Assembly (NCBI GenBank): GCA_030220185.1
Contig: JASPKZ010002337.1
Coordinates: 1,025,501 to 1,089,500 of the forward strand
Direction of reading: 5' to 3'
Source of the DNA: Diploptera punctata
Lineage: Eukaryota; Arthropoda; Insecta; Blattodea; Blaberidae
Length of the DNA: 64,000 nucleotides
Below, in pieces: positions 28,301-31,869 of the stretch. The translations under genes and the position numbers were made by a program. The stretch's first letter is position 1. The number at the start of each line of letters is the position of its first letter. A model generated the notes under the pieces. That model ran no database searches. It worked only from the letters and a program-made list of their open reading frames with translations, and had not been told where the DNA came from.

Positions 28301-29642
28301 ATATGGAACTGTCACCTATAGAAACGTTGTTCAACCCAACGATGTCTCATAATAGCAATAATAATGCATTTAATGCTTACTTACCTAACTTTCAGACACA
28401 CACCAACGGCTGCTCTCATCGAAGGTTTGTGTAGTTATGAGCAGACTGACGTATGGTGCGTACCTGGCACACACCATGGGGCAGCTCTACGATCAAGGAG
28501 CTCTCAGGATGCCTCGTTTCCTTTCAGGATACATAATGGTAAGCTGAAAAATATATAAATAAAAGGCATAGTCAATGTACGTTTCAAATCTTGAGTTATT
28601 GTTTTTTACGAAATTCCTTTCAGGATACATAATGGTAAGCTGAAAAAAATATAAATAAAAGGCATATGTCAATGTACGTTTCAAATCTTGAGTTATTGTT
28701 TTTTACGAAATTGAGCTTTACATTGTTTAATATTCTGGGGATTGTTTAATAAAACTCTCAGTCCGCTTATACGTAGTATACAAGTGGAAATGTATAGCTT
28801 GTTCATATTCATAGCGGAATTTGGTCGTTTCCGTTTATACAGGAATCATATCATCTATCCATAATGCAAACCCGCCTCTTCTATGTCCAATATTAATCAC
28901 GCAGCGAACCTGAGTCCGATCCCCAGTCGGGACACGTTTCCTGGGTGAGGTTTTCATCGGGGTTTTTCCTCACCTGTAAGACAAATTTCAGGAAACTTTA
29001 AGGCCCAAACGGTCCCCGAACATCATATGGTCATCGCAATCATCATAATTCATATTCATCTTAGATTAAGCTTAGGATTAAGGACACTCCTGGCGCACCA
29101 CTATCATCATCATCATCGTCACCCATCATATCATCGGGGCAACGGAACCCCGCCTTCCAGGCGCTCTAACCTCAGAAGTGGGTTACAATTACGCCAATGC
29201 CAGGGGAGAACACTAGAAATGGCCAAAAAGTACAACCTGGTGCATTAAAATCAGATACCAATTCTGATTCACCTTCTCAAAAATCGAAGGGAATTCGATT
29301 TATTTTCCTCATTACTAGATTGAAATATAGAGGAATAATCATTCATTATCAACAAAATATCAGTATCAGCTTGGACAATTCCTGTATCCTTTCTGAGTGT
29401 GTTCTTTTATATCTGCGAGGCCACCAGCCTATCGCAGAACCTCCTACTGACGGGATAGACTTTTATTTCGGATTTTTCATTTCCCTAGACAAGTTGTCTG
29501 CCATGACTAAGGAGTGTTGTCTCCTACGGGCATCTGGTTTTCTGGCGCCAGACACTTGCCATTCATTCTCCACCTTCAGTTAACAGTTCCGCCACGAGAA
29601 GGCAGATGGTGGGGTTTGGCATAGAGAGGTTATTTAAAACAC

Positions 29643-29696
<54 letters not shown>

Positions 29697-31416
29697 CGTG
29701 TGTTTCTGCTGAAATGTCCGAGTGGTAAAGTTGGAATCGCGCTAACGTACAGTGTTAGAGATCTCAGGTTCAAATCCCGGGTCAGGTATTTATTTTTCAT
29801 GTCATATTAACTTCCATTGCTAAATGTCAAAAATTTAATAATAACATCGATATATAAAAGCATAACTGCTATAAAGTAAATTAAGGGTCTAACTGCAAAA
29901 CTCACATTCTCCACTTTTTAACATTTTAAGTAAACAGCAAAAACAAAAGCTCATACCAATGAAAACAAACATTAATTTGAACTTATTCTGTAATTTTCAT
30001 GAATTGATCTATATAATTTGACTTGATTCACATGCAGATCAACATTTAGAGCTGGATACAATAAAAAATGAATTTCGCCAAAAATGGAGAATGTGAGTTT
30101 TGCAGTTAGACCCTTCAAATATTCTCTTTATATTTTACATGTTATAGTGGCCACAAGATGACAGTTAGATCGAAGTCCCGCTGCAACTCATGATAGAGAA
30201 TAATTTATACGAAGAAAAAAATAAATGTATGTGCTGGAATGTCCATTTGGCGAAGTTGGCATCATGCTAAAGCATAGAGTTAGAGGTATCGGGTTCAAAT
30301 CACAGTTCAGGCATTTATTTTTCTTTTCGTGTCTATATATATATATATATATATAGGCTACTATATATACTATTCATTTTTAATTTTTTTTATCTATTTC
30401 TATCATGGTCCGGAAAACCCAATCAAAGTCGATGGAATGGATCTTCAATATGTAAGCGAGTACGTATATTTAGGACAGCTACTCTCCTTCCATCAGAAAG
30501 TAGAGAAAGAAATAAGCAGAAGAATAGCTCTCGCCTGGAAGGCGTTCTGGTCACTGAAATTCATACTGCTGGACAAGTTACTCAACCGGAAACTCAAAAT
30601 GGAAACACTACAAACCTGTGTTCTTCCAACACTGTTATATGGCTGCCAAACTTGGAATCTTACTGCCAAACTGAAGTACACACTCCAAGTATGCCAAAGG
30701 AAAATGGAGAGGAAAATATTAGGCATAACTCTGAAGGACAGAATCTCGAATACAACACTTCAAGCGATGTCCTCAACAACTGATCCTGCACAACAAGCCA
30801 TCAGAAAAAATGGAAGTGGGGAGGCCACGTCGCAAGAATACGGGACGACAGGTGGACAATAAAAACAACCATGTGGGACCCGTACACAGGCAAGAGACAG
30901 CGCGGAAGACCAAGACGACGATTCGCTGACCTCTTCAAAGAACGAGCAGAGGCGCAATGGTCCAGAGTCGCCAGATGCAGGAAAAGCTGGAGATCGATGG
31001 AGAGCCAACTGTGCTTTAACTAATCACAGAACAGACTGTATACAAATCAAGTGCTACATCCCAGTCAACTTCTCACCACGGAGTAGCTCACCGGGTGACA
31101 CTCGCAATAGAGCTTAACCCCTGTACAGGGAGGCCTTTGCCCTAAAGGGACATACCAGGCTTTATTGTATTATATTATATTTCTATTAGAAATTATGCAT
31201 ATTAGTTAAAATCATAGACAGGAATTAGAATTTTATGAAAATGTTCTGAGAAGCTTACAATTTCTATATTGTCTCAATGTTAATTTGTATTTTGTTTTAC
31301 AGTTGTGGTTCGCGGTAGCAGATATCACATTCGCTTTCACGATTTCACTGTTCCTGCTGTTGCTCATCGAAGCGCCATTTAGAGCTTTAGAGAAGTTCGT
31401 ATTTGGGAAAACGTAA
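1..31416 (+). CDS. nrf-6-like: nrf-6-like multi-pass acyltransferase (acyltransferase-3 family), 3' part, 8 exons
   Basis: The spliced exons (1-43, 2174-2334, 10519-10687, 16938-17131, 19946-20087, 25306-25495, 28396-28538, 31303-31416) give about 384 residues ending in TAA. All introns are GT-AG and every phase matches. Family hallmarks appear in order: NGTLIVDAFFTLGG, then LMPYLGSGPFW, WWTNLLYINNYV, CMFQSWYVSADF, RACPYFIGVIVG, GSLHRLGFAAA, SRLTYGAYLAHTM, and the C-terminal LLLLIEAPFRALEK. These are typical of insect and nematode nose-resistant-to-fluoxetine-6 proteins, which have an N-terminal NRF domain followed by about ten membrane helices with an acyltransferase-3 fold. C. elegans nrf-6 is linked to lipid or drug transport through intestine-like tissue; the exact substrate here cannot be inferred. 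The NRF domain and 5' exons lie left of the window. Insects carry many paralogues, so orthology is not assigned. Confidence 0.93.
347..655 (+). repeat. tRNA-derived SINE, type A
   Basis: A tRNA-like head with a GGATTCGATTCCCG B box is followed by GGGTGAGGTTTTTTCCGGGG, CTGTAAGACAAAT, CACCGGTGTG and a tail GACCTGCCTTCGGGCAGAAT. The same order recurs at 1194-1490 (minus) and 21285-21644 (plus). It lies in the first intron seen of the nrf-6-like gene. Confidence 0.9.
685..1100 (+). repeat. dispersed repeat R copy 1
   Basis: Contains CACTGAACTGCTCCTAAACG, ACCGATTTTGATGAATTTTT, ATTCACAATTGGACC and AGGAGTTCACCTGAA. The same block occurs at 20270-20680, 34015-34205 and, inverted, at 1500-1860 and 22480-22900. 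Class unknown; no coding capacity is seen. Confidence 0.85.
1194..1490 (-). repeat. tRNA-derived SINE, type A
   Basis: Inverse of the 347-655 element: tail CCGAGGGCAGGTCTTTGACT, then GTCTTACAGGTGAGGAAAA and a B box GGGATTCGAACCCGAG. It sits between repeat R in plus orientation (685-1100) and repeat R in minus orientation (1500-1860). Confidence 0.9.
1500..1860 (-). repeat. dispersed repeat R copy 2, inverted
   Basis: Reads as the reverse complement of the R family (TTTCAGATAAACCTCCACTT, TACCTACCTCGG). With copy 1 it forms a large inverted pair around a SINE. Confidence 0.8.
1880..2060 (-). repeat. tRNA-like SINE fragment
   Basis: GGCCGGGTTCGAACCCATGA resembles a B box on the minus strand, and CACTAAGCTACTTGGGCACA about 140 bases on resembles an A-box region. 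It is interrupted or diverged and ends about 110 bases before the exon at 2174. Confidence 0.45.
2174..2334 (+). CDS. nrf-6-like: nrf-6-like gene, exon with the NG.L.VDAFF helix
   Basis: Acceptor TTTGGTTTCAG at 2173 and donor GTAAGT at 2335. The 161-base exon encodes 53 residues plus two bases, including NGTLIVDAFFTLGG and LLSYPLLIH. This is the first well-conserved membrane helix of the acyltransferase-3 region, usually NG.LSVDTFFFLSG in relatives. It ends in phase 2 and joins as AGG (Arg) to the next exon. Confidence 0.93.
2418..2782 (-). repeat. composite tRNA-derived SINE, type B (A head, different tail)
   Basis: On the minus strand the head is that of type A (CGAACCCGGGCCCGCTGCGT on +, then GTCTTACAGGTGAGG). 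The 3' half is unlike type A: GTAACCCATTTCTGAGG, GACGGGGTTACGCTGCCCCG, ATGATATGATG and CGCCAGGAGAG. The same composite occurs at 28897-29248 and 56797-57166. Confidence 0.88.
2800..2875. repeat. (TTA)n microsatellite
   Basis: About 75 bases of TTA/ATT repeats with two interruptions, next to the head end of the SINE at 2418-2782. Confidence 0.97.
2985..3400 (+). mobile_element. non-LTR retrotransposon ORF2 C-terminal remnant
   Basis: Broken frames encode a typical post-reverse-transcriptase tail: VMLYGAETWTLGRQQAKE, an RTRKEKIRDQRI-like stretch, WYGHLKRMENNRIPRIML and a closing RNLWWSKIHLG-like end. A related end occurs at 61375-61735. Frameshifts and stops are present, so it is inactive. Confidence 0.75.
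3437..3645 (-). repeat. SINE type B tail fragment
   Basis: Matches only the 3' half of the composite SINE: CAACCAGGTTGTCATTACGA, TAACCCACTTCTGG, GGCGGAGTTATGCTGTCCC. The tRNA head is missing. Confidence 0.82.
3645..4195 (+). repeat. dispersed repeat J copy 1
   Basis: Runs from TTATCAACAGTAATCTAACA through TTTGGGCTTGGGA and ACAATAATGCAGATTCATTA to GAACAGGAAGAGGCACGATT. It recurs at 17187-18025. No open frame. It contains a T-rich run at 3998-4020. Confidence 0.85.
4200..4955 (+). repeat. MITE-like repeat I copy 1, with internal hairpin
   Basis: Starts CATAAGTAATGCCACGAGTG and ends TTTGGGGCATGAGTTAAATA. Bases 4203-4305 form two arms of about 42 bases (GTGATTTCCAAATTATCG against AGAGAATTTGGAAATCA). 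Copies lie at 34718-35440 and 59645-60285, plus an inverted end at 5676-5745. Confidence 0.85.
4956..5375. other. intron sequence, nothing recognised
   Basis: AT-rich, no long open frame and no clear match to the other repeats, apart from a short GTCCGCGCGGCCATGAACCT stretch at 5065 that resembles the TTAG-tailed retrotransposon end. Confidence 0.5.
5376..5675 (+). repeat. dispersed repeat Q copy 1
   Basis: Contains GATCGGAGAACAAGTGACTG, CCTACATTAGTGGG and GGGCAAGTTAGGGTTAGAAA. Same order at 15850-16290 and 59265-59640. Class unknown. Confidence 0.82.
5745..6277 (+). mobile_element. Tc1/mariner-like (DD34D) transposon, deletion derivative with N-terminal transposase
   Basis: Bases 5780-5945 encode LEEAVLYKVEGNPSTSTRAI and ARVMDVAPSIVWNVMHKQQL, a helix-turn-helix typical of insect DD34D transposase N-termini. 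The catalytic domain is missing. The right end, ACTTCTAGG-like GTAAGGGGAATTTTAGAGCA to CTCTGTA at 6277, is the inverse of the left end of the element at 60862. Confidence 0.8.
6290..7290. other. intron sequence, nothing recognised
   Basis: About 1 kb of AT-rich sequence within the 8.2-kb nrf-6-like intron. No long open frame and no repeat shared with the rest of the window was seen. Confidence 0.5.
7302..7372. repeat. (AAT)n microsatellite
   Basis: TAA/AAT repeats of about 70 bases with one GCA interruption. Confidence 0.96.
7430..8060 (+). mobile_element. non-LTR retrotransposon C-terminal remnant
   Basis: Translation fragments such as VMLYGVLWNLHITRKYKLNV and PPGRKKKGRSRNS resemble the post-RT tail, where relatives read GRP..RW. 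Frameshifts throughout; followed by AAT/TTA repeats as a possible tail. Confidence 0.6.
8085..8157. repeat. (TAA)n/(TTA)n palindromic microsatellite
   Basis: TAATAATAATAA runs into TTATTATTATTA, giving a self-complementary AT-rich tract. Confidence 0.95.
8187..8563 (-). repeat. tRNA-derived SINE, type C
   Basis: Minus-strand head with a degenerate B box (CCCGGGTTTGAAGTCCCAT) and the body GGAGGACGTGTTCCTTGGAT, GGACTTGGGACCCACG, CTAGATGTCAGCA. The full-length relative is at 45212-45620. Confidence 0.85.
8779..8898 (+). pseudogene. PHD-like zinc-finger fragment, probably from a DNA transposon
   Basis: An open stretch of 39 codons to TAA reads EQIQCRKYDLWFHEKCLGL and then WNFKCIGCN. This fits the pattern QC..C..W.H..C..L...F.C..C, but the second Cys is Tyr. 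Similar fingers end some pogo-type transposases and occur in other insect mobile elements. No companion domain is recognised nearby, so it is treated as a remnant. Confidence 0.6.
9021..9280 (+). repeat. tRNA-derived SINE, type E, with perfect 14-bp target duplication
   Basis: 5'-truncated copy starting GCCGAAAGGTCGAGGGTTCA, followed by CAGCCTCTAACGGAAATGAG, CCTCCTACTACCCCAAGGGC and tail TGGGATTACTTTACTT. TATATATTCCATAA flanks it on both sides (9007-9020 and 9281-9294). A longer copy is at 26279-26588 (minus). Confidence 0.93.
9440..10275 (+). mobile_element. non-LTR retrotransposon, reverse transcriptase and C-terminal remnant
   Basis: LNTILFADNQIIIANSEDNL carries the RT catalytic box FADDQ with one Asp changed to Asn. 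Further on come YGLKISTEKTKIMAF, a YLGCNISYEEENDVDAKI stretch, LVYGSEVWTLKQKDIQRL and SRWMQHVYRMEDHRYPN. Frameshifts and stops break the frame. The catalytic change and breaks mean it is dead. Confidence 0.88.
10280..10510. other. intron sequence before exon at 10519
   Basis: AT-rich; only the splice acceptor tract is recognised. Confidence 0.5.
10519..10687 (+). CDS. nrf-6-like: nrf-6-like gene, exon with WWTNLLYINNYV
   Basis: Acceptor TTTTTACAG at 10518 and donor GTAAGT at 10688. The first base completes the split Arg codon; 56 codons follow, with LTPSYLMLVFFHATLMPYL, LGSGPFWN and C..NWWTNLLYINNYVN. The WW.NLLYINN.. block and its neighbouring Cys are among the strongest nrf-6 signatures. 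The exon ends on a codon boundary. Confidence 0.95.
10740..11085. other. intron sequence, nothing recognised
   Basis: No open frame or shared repeat seen. Confidence 0.5.
11090..11290 (-). repeat. tRNA-like SINE, separate type
   Basis: GCCGGGAATCTAACCCGTGT on + is a minus-strand B-box-like segment; GGGACTCCACCGACTACGCA is the A-box side. The tail on + is GAGACTTTTTTTAAATCCCT. No second copy is seen in the window. Confidence 0.55.
11590..11665. repeat. half of a foldback element
   Basis: GATGACGGGATTAGTCCCGA followed by AGACCTACAG matches the arm of the foldback at 20968-21249 and the half copy at 25140-25240. The partner arm is absent. Confidence 0.6.
11690..12030 (-). mobile_element. non-LTR retrotransposon C-terminal remnant
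   Basis: The minus strand encodes KTFGKTKENMETAKKTFEKT, an internally duplicated version of the usual GRPKKTW block. Stops occur on both sides. The plus-strand hydrophobic reading of this region is a shadow. Confidence 0.5.
12040..12650 (+). mobile_element. 5' end of a non-LTR retrotransposon with start of the endonuclease domain
   Basis: Starts AGCTCCCTGTGGATTGTCAC, a 5' UTR-like leader. At about 12567 the frame reads KVATWNVRGI, the first strand of the APE endonuclease, then LERELKERGIDIAV. It breaks off at about 12650. Most copies in the window are 3' ends, so a 5' piece is unusual. Confidence 0.75.
12655..13115. other. intron sequence, nothing recognised
   Basis: No open frame or shared repeat; AT-rich. 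Confidence 0.5.
13122..13652 (+). mobile_element. Tc1/mariner-like (DD34D) deletion derivative with long inverted repeats
   Basis: Ends AGGCTATTCAGAAAGAAGG and CTTCTTTTTGAATAGCCCT are inverted, and the homology extends about 85 bases inward. Inside, a frame from about 13225 reads RRYLNNTILGRWIGRGADQF and WPPRSPDLTSCDFYMW, holding the third acidic residue of the DD34D triad. After a frameshift it continues MPDTFENLRHRIVEDVNSIT. The N-terminal two-thirds is deleted. Confidence 0.9.
13660..14400. other. intron sequence, nothing recognised
   Basis: AT-rich; no open frame or shared repeat recognised. Confidence 0.5.
14613..14633. other. perfect 21-base palindrome
   Basis: GTGCAAACAT-G-ATGTTTGCAC; a related GTGCAAACAT lies 45 bases upstream. 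Function unknown. Confidence 0.6.
14785..15195 (+). repeat. dispersed repeat M copy 1
   Basis: Blocks CATCAATGAGCTAAAAGA, GACATATGCTGTCGCGGAC and ATTTGGTGTATTTATTATG, ending in a GACTGACAGACG stretch. The second copy is at 50095-50415. Confidence 0.8.
15235..15300 (+). repeat. tRNA-like SINE head fragment
   Basis: GCCGCGTGCTTCATATCTAG followed by GGGCCCGGGTTCTCTACCCG resembles a tRNA-like head with B box. Confidence 0.45.
15300..15735. other. intron sequence, mostly unrecognised
   Basis: C-rich stretches at 15500-15680 are unlike the AT-rich surroundings, but no frame or repeat is identified. Confidence 0.4.
15740..15830 (+). repeat. dispersed repeat D copy 1
   Basis: CATGAAATAGTTCCCGCCCT, GAGAACCGAATGGGAG and CTGGAAAATTTTACC are the inverse of 57470-57560. 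Confidence 0.7.
15850..16290 (+). repeat. dispersed repeat Q copy 2
   Basis: Shares CTACATTAGTAGGCAGGTTA, GGGTTAGAAAATTGGTGAG and ATGGTGATTTTAGGTTA with 5376-5675 and 59265-59640. Confidence 0.8.
16306..16354. repeat. (AT)n microsatellite
   Basis: About 48 bases of AT repeat at the 3' end of the minus-strand retrotransposon remnant. Confidence 0.97.
16355..16858 (-). mobile_element. non-LTR retrotransposon ORF2 C-terminal fragment, open frame of about 144 codons
   Basis: Minus strand reads VPVLMYGSECWMIAKRQEQR, IEMRFLRDIAGNTLLDNKN, KELNIFKLTDRRNAWKEHGY and NVGRPLRRWSEQF. This is the tail that follows the RT domain; the family is related to 9440-10275. Open without stops in this stretch, 5'-truncated. 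Confidence 0.88.
16938..17131 (+). CDS. nrf-6-like: nrf-6-like gene, exon with CMFQSWYVSADF
   Basis: Acceptor TTTATTTCAG at 16937 and donor GTAAGT at 17132. The 194-base exon encodes 64 residues plus GA. CMFQSWYVSADFHLYIISLL matches the family block C...WYL..D.Q....SPL, and two hydrophobic helices follow. A minus-strand retrotransposon fragment (16350-16858) lies only about 80 bases upstream of the acceptor. Confidence 0.95.
17187..18025 (+). repeat. repeat J copy 2 with internal partial duplication
   Basis: Matches 3645-4195. The segment from about 17365 to 17680 (ACTTCC/CTCCCGGGCGATTTCTAAG to CTCATTACGAA) is repeated at 17692-18010. It is interrupted at 18025 by a CACTG element and resumes at 18540 with TATCAACAGGAAGAGGCACG. 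Confidence 0.87.
18026..18539 (+). mobile_element. CACTG-ended non-autonomous DNA transposon (K copy 1), TTA target duplication
   Basis: Begins CACTGGTCAACATGATTTT and ends TTTTTGTTGCTCAGTG, with inverted CACTG termini. TTA lies on each side (18023-18025, 18540-18542). Removing the insert restores CACGATTATCAACAGG, seen uninterrupted in repeat J copy 1. No coding capacity. Confidence 0.9.
18651..19676. mobile_element. inverted-repeat pair flanking a retrotransposon remnant
   Basis: AAGGGAACTGTCAACCATTG at 18651 and its inverse CAATGGTTGACAGTTCCCTT at 19655 belong to arms of about 50 bases. Between them sits the minus-strand fragment at 18745-19370. Probably a DNA transposon with an insertion; outer ends not resolved. 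Confidence 0.65.
18745..19370 (-). mobile_element. non-LTR retrotransposon C-terminal remnant
   Basis: Minus strand gives GRPMTRWRDML-like text next to a (TTC)n/(GAA)n tract at 18749-18770, an LRRIAGHTLRDH-like block and a VPLLTYRSENWTLNKF-like block. These are standard tail motifs, broken by frameshifts. Confidence 0.75.
19946..20087 (+). CDS. nrf-6-like: nrf-6-like gene, exon with RACPYFIGVIVG
   Basis: Acceptor TATTTTTCAG at 19945 and donor GTAACA at 20088. One base completes GAC (Asp); 47 codons follow, with VRDTRYFQNIYVATHNRACP and PYFIGVIVGIII. This matches the Y...Y..P..R..PY.VG..LG segment of the family and ends on a codon boundary. The donor is slightly weaker than the others (GTAACA). 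Confidence 0.93.
20270..20690 (+). repeat. dispersed repeat R copy 3
   Basis: CACTGAACTACTCCTAAACT, then ACCATTAGGTGTAGGAGTTC. A second partial start (AAACGATTGGACCGATTTTG) follows at 20579. Confidence 0.82.
20968..21249. mobile_element. foldback element, about 280 bases
   Basis: Outer arms ATAAAATTGTTACCTAATAG and CTATTAGGTAACAATTTTAT are inverted. Inner arms TTTCGGGACTAGACCCATCA and TGATGGGACTAGTCCCGAAA are also inverted, as are the CTGTATCTACTGACAC and GGGTCAGTAGATGCAGA segments near the loop. Half copies lie at 11590-11665 and 25140-25240. Confidence 0.88.
21285..21644 (+). repeat. tRNA-derived SINE, type A, near full length
   Basis: GTGGTCTCGTGGTAGCGTGC head, B box GGGTTCGATCCCCGGTCGG, body as at 347-655, and a TGGA-repeat tail. 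Best template of type A in the window. Confidence 0.93.
21690..22440. repeat. direct repeats of about 90 bases flanking a CACTG element
   Basis: AAGTTACATAAAAATTAGTC to ATTGAGATATTAAAAAAATA (21697-21780) recurs at 22350-22437 with about 90 percent identity by eye. The K copies at 21782-22333 lie between. Confidence 0.75.
21782..22333 (-). mobile_element. CACTG element (K copy 2), two partial units in tandem
   Basis: TAA then CACTGAGCAACAAAAAATA at 21782. A second start TCACTGAGCAACAAAAAATA is at 22062, and the right end reads TGTTGACCACTG with one change from CAGTG. An internal block (GTCTCAGAAAGAAAAATATG) occurs twice. Confidence 0.85.
22480..22900 (-). repeat. dispersed repeat R copy 4, inverted
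   Basis: TTTCAGATAAACCCCCACTT and ATATCTACCTTTATCTATTT match the inverse of copy 1. Confidence 0.8.
22910..23930. other. intron sequence with GTGGACCC-type short repeats
   Basis: AT-rich. Short related phrases recur about every 300 bases: AATGTGGACCCTTCTG (22933), TAATGTAGACCCTCTGGGTC (23289), GGTGGACTCTGGGGTCAC (23598), AAATGGACCTTTCTTG. This suggests an old duplicated element; nothing coding. Confidence 0.45.
23937..24525 (-). repeat. tRNA-derived SINE, type C, split by a foldback insertion
   Basis: Tail part at 23937-24008 and head part at 24188-24525 (CCCCGGCCGGGTTTGAATCC B box) together make one type C copy. The foldback at 24009-24187 lies between. Confidence 0.85.
24009..24187. mobile_element. 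foldback element inserted in a SINE
   Basis: Arms GAAGATTTCCAGGCTGTTGG and CCAACAGCCCGGAAATCTTC are inverted over about 51 bases around a short loop. CATACTAAT (24000-24008) and CACACTAAT (24188-24196) are a likely 9-base target duplication with one mismatch. Confidence 0.85.
24526..24995 (+). mobile_element. TTAG-tailed non-LTR retrotransposon 3' end (L)
   Basis: Reads [40 protein letters not shown] and VGHVTRMDNRKM across frameshifts. It ends GTGCCAGTTAGTTAGAT. The best-preserved relative is 47152-47835. Confidence 0.88.
25040..25250. repeat. half of the foldback element family
   Basis: CTGATGATGGGATTAGTCCT and GAGGAGACGGACCTTTCGG match the right arm of 20968-21249. It lies just before the exon at 25306. 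Confidence 0.65.
25306..25495 (+). CDS. nrf-6-like: nrf-6-like gene, exon with GSLHRLGFAAA
   Basis: Acceptor TTGTTAAACAG at 25305 and donor GTAAGT at 25496. It encodes 63 residues plus one base: a Gly-rich helix (GAWGLGVGVILSAYVFF) and ALYGSLHRLGFAAAIAFFF. The A.Y.S.HR..W..... block is characteristic of the family. The near-perfect 239-base tandem duplication at 25622-26099 begins 127 bases downstream, in the intron. Confidence 0.94.
25622..26099. repeat. 239-bp tandem duplication, near-identical
   Basis: The unit beginning ATGCTCTGTGCCTAGTATAG at 25622 repeats at 25861. The only difference I see is TTCTAGGCATT versus TTCTACGCATT. Recent duplication inside the intron. Confidence 0.95.
26279..26588 (-). 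repeat. tRNA-derived SINE, type E, full length with 13-bp target duplication
   Basis: Minus-strand head with A box and B box (GGGACTTGAACCCTCGACCC on +), body CAGAGGGTTTGGGTCAGTTT and tail AAAGTAAAAAGTAAAG. ATATAATACAAAT flanks it at 26266-26278 and 26589-26601. Confidence 0.95.
26602..28390. other. intron sequence, nothing recognised
   Basis: No open frame or family found. A short phrase GGGTTATCGCTGG occurs at both 27860 and 28037. The GC-richer patch at 26745-27000 carries an imperfect palindrome TCTAGAAATTTCTAGA. Confidence 0.45.
28396..28538 (+). CDS. nrf-6-like: nrf-6-like gene, exon with SRLTYGAYLAHTM
   Basis: Acceptor CTAACTTTCAG at 28395 and donor GTAAGC at 28539. Two bases complete a GAC codon; 47 codons follow, containing LLSSKVCVVMSRLTYGAY and LAHTMGQLYDQGALRMPRF. 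Relatives read FLSW..F.PLSRLTY.AYL.H, so the frame is secure. The last 20 bases and the donor are duplicated directly downstream (28614-28711), which may affect splice-site choice. Confidence 0.93.
28519..28711 (+). repeat. 95-98-bp tandem duplication of the exon end plus splice donor
   Basis: The segment starting TCCTTTCAGGATACATAATG at 28519 recurs at 28614 with only a few changes, through TTTTTTACGAAAT. The first copy holds the end of the coding exon and its GTAAGC donor. The second copy repeats both inside the intron. Confidence 0.93.
28897..29248 (+). repeat. composite SINE type B, head truncated
   Basis: Begins in the B-box region (GAGTCCGATCCCCAGTCGGG). Then GGGTGAGG and GTAAGACAAATTTCAGG lead into the B tail AGGATTAAGGACACTCCTGG, GGGTTACAATTACGCCAATG and CCTGGTGCATT. 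Confidence 0.9.
29255..29640. other. intron sequence with a 128-codon open frame of unknown origin
   Basis: Plus-strand frame 29197-29583 runs out of the SINE tail and contains CHSFSTFS at its end. No family recognised; the upstream half is SINE, so it is unlikely to be a gene. Confidence 0.35.
29646..29702. repeat. (TA)n/(TG)n microsatellite
   Basis: TATATA run followed by TGTGTGTGCGTGTG. Confidence 0.96.
29708..29800 (+). repeat. tRNA-like SINE, type F
   Basis: AAATGTCCGAGTGGTAAAGT then CAGGTTCAAATCCCGGGTCA and a tail ATTTATTTTTCATGTC. Same type at 30230-30335 and, inverted, in the tandem units at 38.5-38.9 kb. Confidence 0.8.
29883..30115. mobile_element. MITE with near-perfect terminal inverted repeats
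   Basis: AAGGGTCTAACTGCAAAACT and AGTTTTGCAGTTAGACCCTT are exact inverses; the match extends over about 30 bases through CACATTCTCC. Total 233 bases, no coding capacity. It lies between the two type F SINEs. Confidence 0.93.
30230..30335 (+). repeat. tRNA-like SINE, type F
   Basis: GGAATGTCCATTTGGCGAAG, GGGTTCAAATCACAGTTCAG and ATTTATTTTTCTTTTC, followed by a short TA microsatellite. Confidence 0.78.
30386..31035 (+). mobile_element. non-LTR retrotransposon ORF2 C-terminal fragment
   Basis: MDLQYVSEYVYLGQLLSFHQ, KEISRRIALAWKAFWSLK, VLPTLLYGCQTWNLTAKLKY and KMERKILGITLKDRISN are the region after the RT domain. A frameshift follows, then a GKRQRGRPRRRFADLFKE-like close. 5'-truncated. Confidence 0.9.
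31303..31416 (+). CDS. nrf-6-like: nrf-6-like gene, terminal coding exon and stop
   Basis: Acceptor TTTTGTTTTACAG at 31302. Thirty-seven codons (LWFAVADITFAF, LLLLIEAPFRALEKFVFGK) end at TAA 31414-31416. The EAPF..LEK block directly after the last helix is the standard C-terminus of nrf-6 proteins, so the protein ends at its normal place. Confidence 0.95.
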   Translation: MWFAVADITFAFTISLFLLLLIEAPFRALEKFVFGKT

Positions 31417-31800
31417 TAACATAATTTAATTATTTTATTTATTTATTATTTCACAACATTATAAATGCAGTACGCTATTAAATTGACTCATGTGTGCTGA
31501 GAGAGGATAAGTGTAAGGGATTTCCCCTCAGCTCCTAACTGGCACGAGTTATATTCAATGAATGTGCAATGAACATTTCGATATATGAGTAAAGAATGCC
31601 AAATTATGAAAACCTTAGGATTGGAATACATAAATGAGCAGCTTTTTAAACAGAAACGAAATTCAGAACTTGACAAACAAGTGGTCGTCTGCTTAGCATC
31701 AGGTTGTTCTAACTCCAATGTTTTTATAATTTTTCTGCAGAGCTTAATAAATTTTGGATTCTACCCAATTCACAATAAAAGCATGTTTTGAGGAAATAGA
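31417..31800 (+). other. probable 3' UTR of the nrf-6-like gene
   Basis: AT-rich sequence follows the stop codon. AATAAA hexamers occur at 31746-31751 and 31774-31779, either of which could direct polyadenylation. No repeat family was recognised here. The end point is inferred only. Confidence 0.45.
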
Positions 31801-31869
31801 TTTAACAGTTTGTGACCACATAATGTACAGTTTTATATGTGAAATTGATACAGAAAAGTGTTAGAACAT

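Noticed and set aside
28364..28558. 64-codon frame HTPTAALIEGLCSYEQ over the exon at 28396
   Set aside because: Another frame gives SRLTYGAYLAHTM with matching splice phase; this one is a shadow.
29197..29583. 128-codon frame as a small gene
   Set aside because: The first third lies in a SINE tail, and no family, start context or splice evidence was found.
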